Made by a program: the position numbers and the translations under genes
In this document: piece after piece, positions 1 to 7,743 of the stretch
How positions within the stretch are numbered: the first letter of the stretch is position 1
Layout: each line of letters begins with the position of its first letter
Notes under the pieces: generated by a model
Seen by the model: the letters and a program-made list of their open reading frames with translations, nothing else
What the model was told of the DNA's origin: nothing
Database searches by the model: none
Assembly (NCBI GenBank): GCA_014799405.1
Contig: JAAVIA010000032.1
Coordinates: 30,437-69,539, forward strand
DNA length: 39,103 nucleotides
Reading direction: 5' to 3'
Origin: Lachnospiraceae bacterium
Lineage (GTDB): Bacteria; Bacillota; Clostridia; Lachnospirales; Lachnospiraceae

Positions 1-2502
1 ATTATATTGGTAAAAAATGATATAGGCAGAGTGAATTTATACAGACTTATATCCGAATCCCATATAAATTATTTTGCCAGACGTCCGAGAATACCGAAAA
101 GTCTCCTTAACAAGTACCGTGAGGGGCTTATTATAGGCTCTGCCTGTGAGGCTGGAGAGCTTTATAAGGCTGTGCTTTATGATGAGGGAGAGGATGAGAT
201 AACAAGGCTTGCAAACTTTTATGATTACTATGAGATACAGCCTACGGGAAACAATATGTTTCTACTTGATAAGGAAAGCGCTCCCGTTAAAACGGTTGAG
301 GATCTTGAGGATGTAAACAGGAAAATTGTGGAGCTGGGACATCAGATGGGTAAGCCGGTTGTTGCTACCTGTGACGTTCATTTTTTAGACCCTGAGGATT
401 CAATCTACAGAGGTATCATTATGGCAGGGCAGGGATTTGCCGATGCTGACAGACAGCCTCCTCTATATTTTAGGACGACGGAGGAAATGCTTCAGGAATT
501 TCAGTATCTTGGCAGCGACATTGCACGGGAGGTCGTTATAACAAACACAAATAAAATTGCTGACATGATAGAAAAAATTTCACCGGTAAGACCTGACAAG
601 CAACCGCCTATAATAGAAAATTCTGATGAAACCCTGAAAACCATATGCTATGAAAAGGCATACGAAATTTATGGGCCAAAGCTTCCTGACATTGTTGTTG
701 AGAGGCTGGAGAGAGAGCTTAACTCAATTATAACGAACGGATTTGCGGTTATGTATATAATTGCCCAAAAGCTTGTGTGGAAATCAAATGAGGACGGATA
801 CCTTGTAGGCTCAAGAGGTTCCGTAGGTTCCTCCTTTGTGGCGACAATGGCAGGTATTACGGAGGTAAATCCGCTGCCGGCACATTATATATGCCCAAAG
901 TGCTACTACACGGATTTTGACTCTGAGGACGTGAAAAAGTACAGCGGACGTTCCGGCTGTGACATGCCTGACAAGGCATGCCCTAAGTGTGGCTGCAACA
1001 TGAAGAAGGAGGGACACGATATACCATTTGAAACCTTCCTTGGCTTTAAGGGAGATAAGGAGCCTGATATTGACCTTAATTTTTCGGGAGAGTATCAGCC
1101 TAACGCACATGCCTACACGGAGGAGCTTTTTGGAAAGGGAAAGGCATTCCGTGCAGGAACAATCGGTACAATGGCGGAAAAAACGGCATTTGGGTACGTT
1201 TATAATTATTTCAAGGATAAGGAAGAGGAAAAAAGAAGGTGCGAGATGGAGCGGCTTGCCGTGGGTTGCACGGGTGTCAAGAGGACGACGGGACAGCACC
1301 CCGGTGGTATAATCGTTCTTCCTAAGCATGAGGAGATATATTCCTTTACACCCATACAGAAGCCTGCGAATGATATGTCAACGGACATTATTACTACACA
1401 TTTTGAGTATCATTCTATAGACCATAACCTTTTAAAGCTTGATATACTTGGACACGACGATCCTACAATGATAAGAAGGCTTGAGGACCTTACGGGAATA
1501 GATGCAAAGACAATTCCTCTTGATGATAAGGATGTCATGTCACTTTTTCACAGCACGGATATACTTAACATAACTCCTGACATGATAGGGGGAACCAAGC
1601 TTGGCTCACTGGGAATACCTGAGTTTGGTACGGAATTTGCCATGCAGATGCTTATTGACACAAATCCCAAGTCCTTCTCAGATTTAGTCCGTATAGCAGG
1701 GCTTTCCCATGGTACGGACGTGTGGCTTGGAAATGCCCAAACGCTTATAACGGAGGGAACCTGTGAGCTTTCCTCCGCCATATGCACAAGAGATGATATA
1801 ATGATATATCTTATGCATATGGGTCTTGAATCGGGAACAGCATTTACGATTATGGAGAGCGTCAGGAAGGGCAAGGGTTTAAAGCCTGAATGGGAGGATG
1901 AAATGCGTGCTCACGATGTGCCCGATTGGTACATATGGTCCTGCAAAAAAATTAAATACATGTTCCCAAAGGCACATGCGGCGGCATACGTTATGATGGC
2001 ATGGCGAATTGCGTGGTTTAAAGTGAACTATCCACTTGAATATTACACTGCATTTTTCAGTATAAGAGCCACTGCCTTTGATTATAAAACCATGTGTCTT
2101 GGAAAGGATTACCTTGAGGAATGTCTCGCACAACTTCAAAAGATAGACAAGAACGAACAGACCCAAAAGGTAAAGGATACAATCAGGGATATGAAGATTG
2201 TACAGGAGATGTATGCAAGAAATATAGAATTTATGCCTATAGACCTATATAAGGCAAAGGCTGACCGCTTCCAGATTATAGACGGAAAAATAATGCCCAG
2301 CTTTAGTGCCCTTTCCGGAATGGGAGATAAGGCGGCATCAGATTTGGAGGAGGCTGCTTCCAAGGGAGCTTTCACTTCCAAAGACGATATACGTCAAAGG
2401 GGAAAGGTGTCAAAAACAATACTTGATGATATGCGGGAACTTGGTATATTAGGAGAACTGCCTGATACAAACCAGTACGACTTTTTCAGCATGCTGCAAT
2501 AA
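1..2502 (+). CDS. polC: DNA polymerase III PolC-type alpha subunit, 3' part (5'-truncated)
   Basis: This is the C-terminal ~830 residues of the replicative polymerase of low-GC Gram-positives; full PolC is about 1,450 residues. The reading frame is open to base 1, so the TTG at base 7 offered by the ORF track is an internal Leu codon and not a start. In order one sees the second half of the PHP domain (LISESHINYF, CDVHFLDPED), the palm and catalytic region with SRGSVGSSFV, a Cys-rich zinc motif (CPKCYYTDF, CPKCGC; track residues ~296-330), the catalytic aspartates in PDIDLNF (~353-359), GQHPGGIIVLP, and the C-terminal fingers and helix-hairpin-helix region ending FFSMLQ. The TAA stop lies inside the terminal repeat of the downstream palindrome. 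The N-terminal OB domain and the 3'-5' exonuclease domain lie outside the window. Assignment is secure. Confidence 0.97.
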   Translation: MILVKNDIGRVNLYRLISESHINYFARRPRIPKSLLNKYREGLIIGSACEAGELYKAVLYDEGEDEITRLANFYDYYEIQPTGNNMFLLDKESAPVKTVEDLEDVNRKIVELGHQMGKPVVATCDVHFLDPEDSIYRGIIMAGQGFADADRQPPLYFRTTEEMLQEFQYLGSDIAREVVITNTNKIADMIEKISPVRPDKQPPIIENSDETLKTICYEKAYEIYGPKLPDIVVERLERELNSIITNGFAVMYIIAQKLVWKSNEDGYLVGSRGSVGSSFVATMAGITEVNPLPAHYICPKCYYTDFDSEDVKKYSGRSGCDMPDKACPKCGCNMKKEGHDIPFETFLGFKGDKEPDIDLNFSGEYQPNAHAYTEELFGKGKAFRAGTIGTMAEKTAFGYVYNYFKDKEEEKRRCEMERLAVGCTGVKRTTGQHPGGIIVLPKHEEIYSFTPIQKPANDMSTDIITTHFEYHSIDHNLLKLDILGHDDPTMIRRLEDLTGIDAKTIPLDDKDVMSLFHSTDILNITPDMIGGTKLGSLGIPEFGTEFAMQMLIDTNPKSFSDLVRIAGLSHGTDVWLGNAQTLITEGTCELSSAICTRDDIMIYLMHMGLESGTAFTIMESVRKGKGLKPEWEDEMRAHDVPDWYIWSCKKIKYMFPKAHAAAYVMMAWRIAWFKVNYPLEYYTAFFSIRATAFDYKTMCLGKDYLEECLAQLQKIDKNEQTQKVKDTIRDMKIVQEMYARNIEFMPIDLYKAKADRFQIIDGKIMPSFSALSGMGDKAASDLEEAASKGAFTSKDDIRQRGKVSKTILDDMRELGILGELPDTNQYDFFSMLQ

Positions 2503-2914
2503 AACAAGAAGGGGCTGCCACAGATAGGAACGACTGTATTGGCACACCGACGGCTGTTGCTTGCTGCTCTATATGCCCCAAAAACACGCTTTCGCTCGTC
2601 TCCGACGTAGTGGTACTAAGAATTGCCTGTACGGATATACTATACAGCAGCGAAAAACCGTTTGAAGACGTCGGCACTTAAATTGCCAGCACAAGATATC
2701 CTTATATAGGAATTTCTTAAGCTGGCAATTTTTAGTGCCGCTACGTCGGAGACGAGCGAAAGCGTGTTTTTTCGTTGCTGTATAGTATATCCGTACAGGC
2801 AATTCAAGTACCAACGTCTTCAAACGGTTTTTGGGGCATATAGAGCAGCAAGTGACAGCCATCGGTGTGCTATACGGCGCAATCATTACTGCGACAGCCC
2901 CTTCTTGTTTTATT
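2498..2914. repeat. Compound palindromic intergenic element (MITE-like / bidirectional terminator) with shuffled blocks
   Basis: This ~417-bp stretch between two convergent genes is built almost entirely of inverted repeats. The ends are inverted copies of AATAAAACAAGAAGGGGCTG. Inside, perfect or near-perfect inverted pairs are 2560-2584/2828-2852 (25 nt), 2585-2610/2741-2766 (26 nt), 2621-2657/2768-2804 (37 nt, one mismatch), 2658-2671/2814-2827 (14 nt), and a central hairpin 2672-2690/2721-2740. A5 or T5-6 tracts sit at the block junctions. The arms are not simple mirror images: two blocks have exchanged places. No ORF in it resembles a protein; the short track ORFs are by-products of the symmetry. 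It probably ends transcription from both sides and may be a non-autonomous mobile element. No transposase and no clear target duplication were seen. Confidence 0.8.
2672..2740. other. Central hairpin of the compound palindrome
   Basis: The left arm CGGCACTTAAATTGCCAGC and the right arm GCTGGCAATTTTTAGTGCCG pair over about 18 positions with a small A/T mismatch. The loop is ~30 nt and AT-rich, with a small internal TCCT/AGGA stem. This is the only part of the element where the two halves meet without block exchange, so it is the natural nucleus for folding of a transcript or extruded DNA. Confidence 0.65.
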
Positions 2915-4211
2915 TTTCTTGCTGTTTTTCTGCCTGCTGTTTGGCGTACTCACGCTTCCTAGCCGAAAGCTCAATGCCCGAAAGCGGTGCGGCAACGGTT
3001 TCAATACAGAGCATAAGTATCATAAGGAAAACGGATATTGTGCAAATAAGTGAATAAATATATACCTCACTGCCTGTATTGCCTGCAAGATTAATTACGC
3101 AGTCCTTTATGGCGATAGGTGCAAGCATTAGAATGAAAAATACAGTGTATATAAAGTCTGCTTCAATGCGCGCTTCATCAGAATCAATAAGCATGATAAG
3201 AGGAATTATAAGGTAGGCAATATTTGCCTGCATTGAAATGAAAGGTCCGCAGGAAACGATAAGTGAAAGTGCAAGCACTGTGCGCCACTTTGATTTTGAG
3301 ATACATGCACAGACAAGCAGTACAATTAATATAAGTCCCCACAGAACAAGCTTTAACGCCCTGCTTTCAATAAGTCCCTTTCCAAGACAGAGGCTTATAA
3401 GATTAAGACCTGATATAATGTCAATTCTGTAAGCGATACCTGTGTCTAAGGCATCGGTAATAACCGCTTTAAGATTATTAAAATAATAGCCAAGCCTTCC
3501 TAAACCGCCGAATGCAAAAATTGGTGCAAAAAATATGACGAAGGAGTAGACAAGACACCTGAATGCATTTCCAAAGCGCTTTTTCCTGTAGGAAAGAATT
3601 ATAAATATAATAGGATAGGCGGATAAACCTGTTGCTGCTGCAAGGGCTATATGAGCAAACTCACGTGTGAGTTTGTCATCGCTGTCATATCCTGATATAT
3701 AAAGCATTATAAGTGTAACCGTAAATAAAACTATGCTTCCCTGCTCAAACAAATATATGAATGGGGTTGAGAAAAATATAAGAAAAAGAAACCATGCTTT
3801 AAACAGTCCGTTTCCTTTTTTTGTGGAAAATACAGTAATGGCAAAAAGGATAGCGGAAAAGGAAACAGCCATAAAAAGCACAAGGGTTGCCTCTGCAAAA
3901 TGCTGCATATATGAAATATCATAGTTAAATACGTCACGTTTTGTAAAGCTGCTTAAAAACTTGCCAAGTAAAAGTACAAGAGGGGTATCCGTGAGTCCGC
4001 CCTTGTATGGATTATATTTTTGGGATTCATAAAAAGGCTTAAAAAAATCTAAATATGCACCTTCATAATAGCCCGGTATTATGGAATGCATACTGAAGCC
4101 ATACGTGGTTATATTTGATATAAGGAAAAAAATCTGGGTTAGGGTAAGGGCGATAAGAAATGCCCACATTATTATTTTACTTCTTTTTTCATTGGACATA
4201 GGTGGTTTCAT
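2910..4211 (-). CDS. Polytopic membrane protein, possibly a GT-C (GT87-like) glycosyltransferase
   Basis: The product has 433 aa with about ten hydrophobic segments, starting with one at residues ~13-32. The first extracytoplasmic loop has an acidic residue followed by YNPYKGG and TDTPLVLLL (residues ~55-80). This resembles the D...NPY...PPL pattern of polyprenol-phosphate-sugar-dependent GT-C enzymes, but no family can be fixed by eye. The ORF track starts 16 codons upstream. I prefer the ATG at 4211 because a strong AAGGAG lies just ahead of it and the upstream extension (MLLSTYYKITKR...) is not membrane-protein-like. A promoter at 4261-4289 fits. The TAA stop lies in the terminal repeat of the palindrome, whose other end holds the polC stop. 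Function is inferred only loosely. Confidence 0.75.
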   Translation of the reverse strand: MKPPMSNEKRSKIIMWAFLIALTLTQIFFLISNITTYGFSMHSIIPGYYEGAYLDFFKPFYESQKYNPYKGGLTDTPLVLLLGKFLSSFTKRDVFNYDISYMQHFAEATLVLFMAVSFSAILFAITVFSTKKGNGLFKAWFLFLIFFSTPFIYLFEQGSIVLFTVTLIMLYISGYDSDDKLTREFAHIALAAATGLSAYPIIFIILSYRKKRFGNAFRCLVYSFVIFFAPIFAFGGLGRLGYYFNNLKAVITDALDTGIAYRIDIISGLNLISLCLGKGLIESRALKLVLWGLILIVLLVCACISKSKWRTVLALSLIVSCGPFISMQANIAYLIIPLIMLIDSDEARIEADFIYTVFFILMLAPIAIKDCVINLAGNTGSEVYIYSLICTISVFLMILMLCIETVAAPLSGIELSARKREYAKQQAEKQQEK

Positions 4212-4260
4212 TATATATATTCTCCTTTTGGTTATTTTATAATAGGTACTTAATAACAAT

Positions 4261-4289
4261 ATTTTATTGGTTCAAATCCCACATGTCAA
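4261..4289 (-). promoter_or_regulatory. Sigma-A type promoter for the minus-strand membrane protein
   Basis: Read on the minus strand: TTGACA (4289-4284), exactly 17 bases, TAAAAT (4266-4261). This is near-consensus with ideal spacing. The expected start of transcription is near 4254, giving a ~43-nt leader to the ATG at 4211. Confidence 0.75.
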
Positions 4290-4307
4290 TTGTAATTAGA
4301 AAAAAGA

Positions 4308-4336
4308 TTGCTATTTTTCCATAAATATATTAAAAT
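4308..4336 (+). promoter_or_regulatory. Sigma-A type promoter for the ireB-ruvX-rnj operon
   Basis: TTGCTA (4308-4313), 17 bases, TAAAAT (4331-4336), about 30 bases ahead of the ireB ATG. It is back-to-back with the promoter of the minus-strand gene, with ~18 bp between the two -35 boxes, so one bound protein could affect both. Confidence 0.7.
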
Positions 4337-4365
4337 GAATCTATATGTTTGAAGGACGTGATGAA

Positions 4366-4623
4366 ATGAATAATCAAAATACACAAGATATAGGCATGAT
4401 CAGAGAGACTATGATAGAGGTTCCGGAAATACTGGCACAGGTATATGAGGCACTTTCAGAGAAGGGATATAATCCTGTAAGTCAGATAGTCGGTTATATT
4501 ATGAGTGGTGATCCTACCTATATTACAAGCTATAAAAATGCAAGAAGTCTCATTATGAAAGCAGAGCGTGATGAGATTATTGAGGTACTGCTGGAAAATT
4601 ATATTGAGACAAGATTAAAATAA
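4366..4623 (+). CDS. ireB: IreB family regulatory phosphoprotein (DUF965/UPF0297)
   Basis: The 85-aa product matches the small IreB family: [27 protein letters not shown], then [15 protein letters not shown]. In enterococci IreB is phosphorylated on N-terminal threonines by the PASTA kinase IreK and limits cephalosporin resistance. Here Thr6 and Thr15 are candidate sites. I start at ATG 4366 (MNNQNTQD), with GAAGGA ~9 bases upstream. The track start at 4345 adds seven residues and would leave almost no leader behind the promoter. It is the first gene of the operon, followed 20 bases later by ruvX, an arrangement conserved across Firmicutes. Confidence 0.95.
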   Translation: MNNQNTQDIGMIRETMIEVPEILAQVYEALSEKGYNPVSQIVGYIMSGDPTYITSYKNARSLIMKAERDEIIEVLLENYIETRLK

Positions 4624-4643
4624 AATGTAAAAAGGACAAGATT

Positions 4644-5087
4644 TTGAGGACGATAGGGTTAGATTACGGAACAAAAACTGTAGGTGTGGCGCTTTCTGAT
4701 GAGAATGGTATCATTGCAAGTCCCCACACGACAATTGAGAGAGAACGACCGACGAAATTAAGACGGACTTATGCGCAGCTTGAACAAATAATAAGTGAAT
4801 ATAATGTTGGTCTTATAGTGCTTGGTTATCCTAAAAATATGAACAATACTGAGGGTGAGAGAGCACAGAGTACAAGAGAGTTTAAAGAGGCGCTTGAAAG
4901 AAGAACCGGACTTCCTGTTATACTTTTCGATGAGAGACTCACTACCGTGGAAGCAGACCGTATACTTGATGAAACGGGTGTTGCAAGGAGTGCAAGAAAG
5001 CAGCATATTGATAAGATGGCGGCAGCCATTATTCTGCAAAATTATCTGGATAGGGAAAATAATGATGGAAGAAAAGATAGTATTTGA
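4644..5087 (+). CDS. ruvX: RuvX / YqgF family Holliday-junction resolvase-like nuclease
   Basis: The 147-aa product has the RNase H-like fold signatures of the family: the N-terminal GLDYGTKTVGVALSD with a catalytic Asp, VGLIVLGYPKNMN, and FDERLTTVEADRIL near the middle. The C-terminal stretch runs ...KQHIDKMAAAIILQNYLD, with the usual Asp of the active site. The family is linked to Holliday-junction resolution and/or pre-16S rRNA 5' processing. The start is TTG at 4644 with AAAGGA ahead of it; no in-frame ATG fits the conserved N-terminus. The 3' end overlaps the next gene by 26 nt, indicating translational coupling. Confidence 0.95.
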   Translation: MRTIGLDYGTKTVGVALSDENGIIASPHTTIERERPTKLRRTYAQLEQIISEYNVGLIVLGYPKNMNNTEGERAQSTREFKEALERRTGLPVILFDERLTTVEADRILDETGVARSARKQHIDKMAAAIILQNYLDRENNDGRKDSI

Positions 5088-5322
5088 AACTGAAGACGGA
5101 AATGTTGAATTTTTTGTCCTGGAGCAGACTATGCTCAGAGGCATAAATTATATATTAGTAACTGATGACCGAAACTCTGAGGAGGGAGATTTCCTTATAC
5201 TTAAGGAAACCGGCGGTGAGGGAGATATCGCTTCTTATGAGATTCTTGAGGATGATAACGAACTAATGGCAGTGGTGTCTGTGTTTGACGAGCTGCTTGA
5301 AGACATTGATTTGGAGGTATAG
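5062..5322 (+). CDS. DUF1292 family protein (YrzB-like)
   Basis: The 86-aa acidic protein begins MMEEKIVFETEDGNVEFFVLEQT and contains NYILVTDD and DDNELMAVVSVFDELLEDIDLEV, the pattern of the DUF1292/YrzB family found next to ruvX in Firmicutes. Its biochemical role is unknown. The ORF track extends the frame to 4855, inside ruvX, but that extension is a shadow. The real start is ATG 5062 or 5065 after TAGGGAAAA. It overlaps ruvX by 26 nt (or 23) and ends 2 nt before the RNase J start. Confidence 0.9.
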   Translation: MMEEKIVFETEDGNVEFFVLEQTMLRGINYILVTDDRNSEEGDFLILKETGGEGDIASYEILEDDNELMAVVSVFDELLEDIDLEV

Positions 5323-5324
5323 TT

Positions 5325-6989
5325 TTGAAGGACGGCACAAATAAGCCGGTGAAAATCATTCCATTGGGCGGACTTGAACAGATTGGAATGAATATCACTG
5401 CAATAGAGTACGAGGATACCATCGTGGTTATAGACTGCGGTTTATCTTTCCCTGAGGATGAGATGCTTGGAATAGACCTTGTTATTCCCGATGTGACTTA
5501 TCTTAAGGAGAATGCGGACAGGGTAAAGGGTCTTGTGGTAACTCATGGACATGAGGATCACATAGGAGCCATACCTTATGTTGAAAATGAGATTAATATG
5601 CCCATATATGCTACAAAGCTTACAATGGGTCTTATTGAAAATAAACTTAGGGAACATGATAATATAAACAATATAAAAAGAAAAATAGTAAAGCATGGAC
5701 AGATAATAAATTTAGGCTGCTTCAGAATAGAATTTATAAGGACAAACCATTCAATTGTGGATGCGGCAGCTCTTGCCATATATACACCGGCAGGAATCAT
5801 TGTTCATACAGGAGATTTTAAGGTGGACTACACGCCTGTGTTTGGCGAGGTCATAGATTTGCCGAGATTTGGAGAGCTTGGCAAAAAGGGGGTTCTTGCA
5901 CTTATGGCAGACTCTACCAATGTTGAAAGACCAGGGTACACACAGTCGGAAAAGACTGTTGGAAAAACCTTTGACAATCTCTTTGCTGACAATAGGGAGC
6001 ACAGAATAATAATAGCTACGTTTGCATCTAATGTGGACAGGGTGCAGCAGATAATAAATTCGGCGTACAAGTACGGGCGAAAGGTTGTTGTGGAAGGCAG
6101 AAGTATGGTAAATATAATACAGACTGCCTCTGAACTTGGATATATAAGCATACCGGACAATACGCTTATCGAGATAGAACGTGTCAAGGATTATCCTGAC
6201 GAGCAGCTTGTGCTTATCACAACGGGAAGTCAGGGTGAAAATATGGCTGCGCTTTCAAGGATAGCAGCCTCCATACACAATAAGATTTCCATAAAGCCGG
6301 GAGATGTGGTTATATTCTCATCCCATCCGATTCCGGGAAATGAAAAGGCGGTCTTTAAGGTTATAAATGAGCTTGAGATGAAGGGTGCGCATGTTATTTT
6401 TCAGGATACCCATGTTTCGGGACATGCCTGCCAGGAGGAGCTTAAGCTTATGTATGCACTTATCAAGCCAAAGTATGCCATACCGGTGCATGGTGAGTAT
6501 AGACACCTTAAGCGTCATGCGGAACTTGCTGTTGAGATGGGAATACCGAAGGAAAATGTTAAAATACTTTCAACAGGGGATGTGCTTGAAATATCTGATG
6601 ATAAATTTGATATAACAGGAAGGGTGCCGGCGCAGGGCATTTTGGTTGATGGCCTTGGAGTTGGAGATGTTGGCAACATTGTTCTTCGTGACAGACAGCA
6701 TCTTTCACAAAACGGACTTCTTATTATAGTTGTAACATTGGAAAAGGAGAGTAATCAGATTTTATCCGGACCTGATATTGTTTCGAGAGGCTTTGTTTAT
6801 GTCAGGGAATCGGAGACACTTATGGACGATTGCAGGGCAGTTGTGCAGGATGCATTGGATGAATGTCTTATGAGGGGCGTGTCCGATTGGGGAAGGATAA
6901 AAACCGGAATCAGGGATTCATTGGGTGAGTTTTTGTGGAAACGTACAAAGAGAAGTCCTATGATACTGCCGATAATATCTGAGGTGTAA
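5325..6989 (+). CDS. rnj: Ribonuclease J (beta-CASP metallo-beta-lactamase RNase)
   Basis: The 554-aa product is the full size of RNase J1/J2. It is a 5'-3' exonuclease and endonuclease of mRNA decay and rRNA maturation. The zinc motif is THGHEDHIGA (His74, His76, Asp78, His79), followed by HTGDFKVD, LMADSTNVE, the beta-CASP stretch SSHPIPGNE and PVHGEYRHLKRHAELA. The C-terminal domain is present (DIVSRGFVYVRESE). The start is TTG 5325 with GGAGG ten bases upstream, just after the DUF1292 stop. Which paralogue (J1 or J2) cannot be told from one copy. The metal ligands are intact, so it should be active. Confidence 0.96.
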   Translation: MKDGTNKPVKIIPLGGLEQIGMNITAIEYEDTIVVIDCGLSFPEDEMLGIDLVIPDVTYLKENADRVKGLVVTHGHEDHIGAIPYVENEINMPIYATKLTMGLIENKLREHDNINNIKRKIVKHGQIINLGCFRIEFIRTNHSIVDAAALAIYTPAGIIVHTGDFKVDYTPVFGEVIDLPRFGELGKKGVLALMADSTNVERPGYTQSEKTVGKTFDNLFADNREHRIIIATFASNVDRVQQIINSAYKYGRKVVVEGRSMVNIIQTASELGYISIPDNTLIEIERVKDYPDEQLVLITTGSQGENMAALSRIAASIHNKISIKPGDVVIFSSHPIPGNEKAVFKVINELEMKGAHVIFQDTHVSGHACQEELKLMYALIKPKYAIPVHGEYRHLKRHAELAVEMGIPKENVKILSTGDVLEISDDKFDITGRVPAQGILVDGLGVGDVGNIVLRDRQHLSQNGLLIIVVTLEKESNQILSGPDIVSRGFVYVRESETLMDDCRAVVQDALDECLMRGVSDWGRIKTGIRDSLGEFLWKRTKRSPMILPIISEV

Positions 6990-6992
6990 TTT

Positions 6993-7328
6993 ATGGATGA
7001 AATAATAAATCAAAGTATTCATATAAACGAGCTTATAAAAAAGTCACCGGAATACGAAAACTATATAAGGGCAAATAAAAAACTGCATGAGCATGTTGAT
7101 TTATATAATCAGCTTAAGGAGTACAGAAGGCGTAACTATGAGCTGCAAAATCTGGTAGGGATGAACCCCTATGATGAGGTTGTGGCTTTGGTAAAAGAAT
7201 ACGATGCTCTTTTACACAACTCTGTTGTCAGTGATTTTCTTAAGGCTGAGGAATGCATATGCAGCATATTAAGAACAGTTTATAACCAGATTGCAGAAGG
7301 ATTGGAGTTTGACTATTTAGATGAGTAA
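6993..7328 (+). CDS. YlbF/YmcA family (DUF964) protein
   Basis: This 111-aa, mostly helical protein has the family pattern: residues likely to pair helices (SPEYENYIRANKKLHEHVDLYNQLKEYRRRNYELQN), then a second helical half (NSVVSDFLKAEECICSILRTVYNQI). In Bacillus, YlbF acts with YmcA and YaaT in a complex that steers RNase Y and affects sporulation, competence and biofilm. Its position directly after RNase J (3-nt gap) suggests a similar RNA-decay link here; that is an inference. It ends 8 nt inside the next gene. Confidence 0.85.
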   Translation: MDEIINQSIHINELIKKSPEYENYIRANKKLHEHVDLYNQLKEYRRRNYELQNLVGMNPYDEVVALVKEYDALLHNSVVSDFLKAEECICSILRTVYNQIAEGLEFDYLDE

Positions 7329-7740
7329 TACAAAAAGAAAAAAGAAAAAACCAATAGAAGAAACAGTAAGAAAAGGATTAAAGCATTCAGCGGGCTTTAC
7401 GTGGAGTCTGCTTATAAATGTACTTATAGTATACATTGTAATAAAGCTTTTTTCATATTCCTTTAACTTTGCATACAGCGTTTTTGCAGACGTTGCCTGT
7501 GACCCTTCAAGCAGAGAATATGTTGTCATAGAAATACCATCAGATTCTTCCTCGCTGGATATAGGAAAGGCATTGGAGGAGAGGGGAATCATTGAGGACA
7601 AATATGTTTTTATGGCGAGAGTATGGATAAAGAAATACGGCAATCTCATAACTCCGGGTAAATATGGCCTTTCGGCATCTATGACATATGAAGAAATAAT
7701 AGACATTATATGTCACATTGAGAAAGAGGAGGAAGAATAA
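7321..7740 (+). CDS. Short MltG/YceG-like membrane protein lacking the catalytic domain
   Basis: The 139-aa product has a basic N-terminus (NTKRKKKKP), one membrane segment (~residues 28-58), then an extracytoplasmic part: VVIEIPSDSSSLDIGKALEERGIIEDKYVFMARVWI followed by ITPGKYGLSASMTYEEIIDII. This is the LysM-like N-terminal domain pattern of endolytic murein transglycosylase MltG. Full MltG is ~330-380 aa, and the glycosidase domain with its catalytic Glu is absent. No frameshifted remnant follows, since the next gene starts 3 nt later, so the short form looks stable. It overlaps the YlbF gene by 8 nt. It may be a scaffold or regulator in peptidoglycan synthesis rather than an enzyme. Confidence 0.75.
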   Translation: MSNTKRKKKKPIEETVRKGLKHSAGFTWSLLINVLIVYIVIKLFSYSFNFAYSVFADVACDPSSREYVVIEIPSDSSSLDIGKALEERGIIEDKYVFMARVWIKKYGNLITPGKYGLSASMTYEEIIDIICHIEKEEEE

Positions 7741-7743
7741 CCT

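Noticed and set aside
811-1329. 172-aa minus-strand ORF opposite polC
   Set aside because: It lies wholly inside the conserved PolC catalytic region. Its translation is Cys/His/Leu-rich in the way of antisense shadows.
2569-3057. Short ORFs within the palindrome (2569..2886 -, 2764..3057 +, 2865..3053 +)
   Set aside because: They are by-products of the inverted repeats, run into the membrane protein gene, show no family motifs and have no ribosome binding site.
4264-4282. GGTTCAAATCCCAC resembles a tRNA T-arm
   Set aside because: The stem pairs poorly (TTGG against CCCA), no acceptor, D or anticodon arm is found on either strand nearby, and the segment is explained as the spacer of a near-consensus minus-strand promoter.
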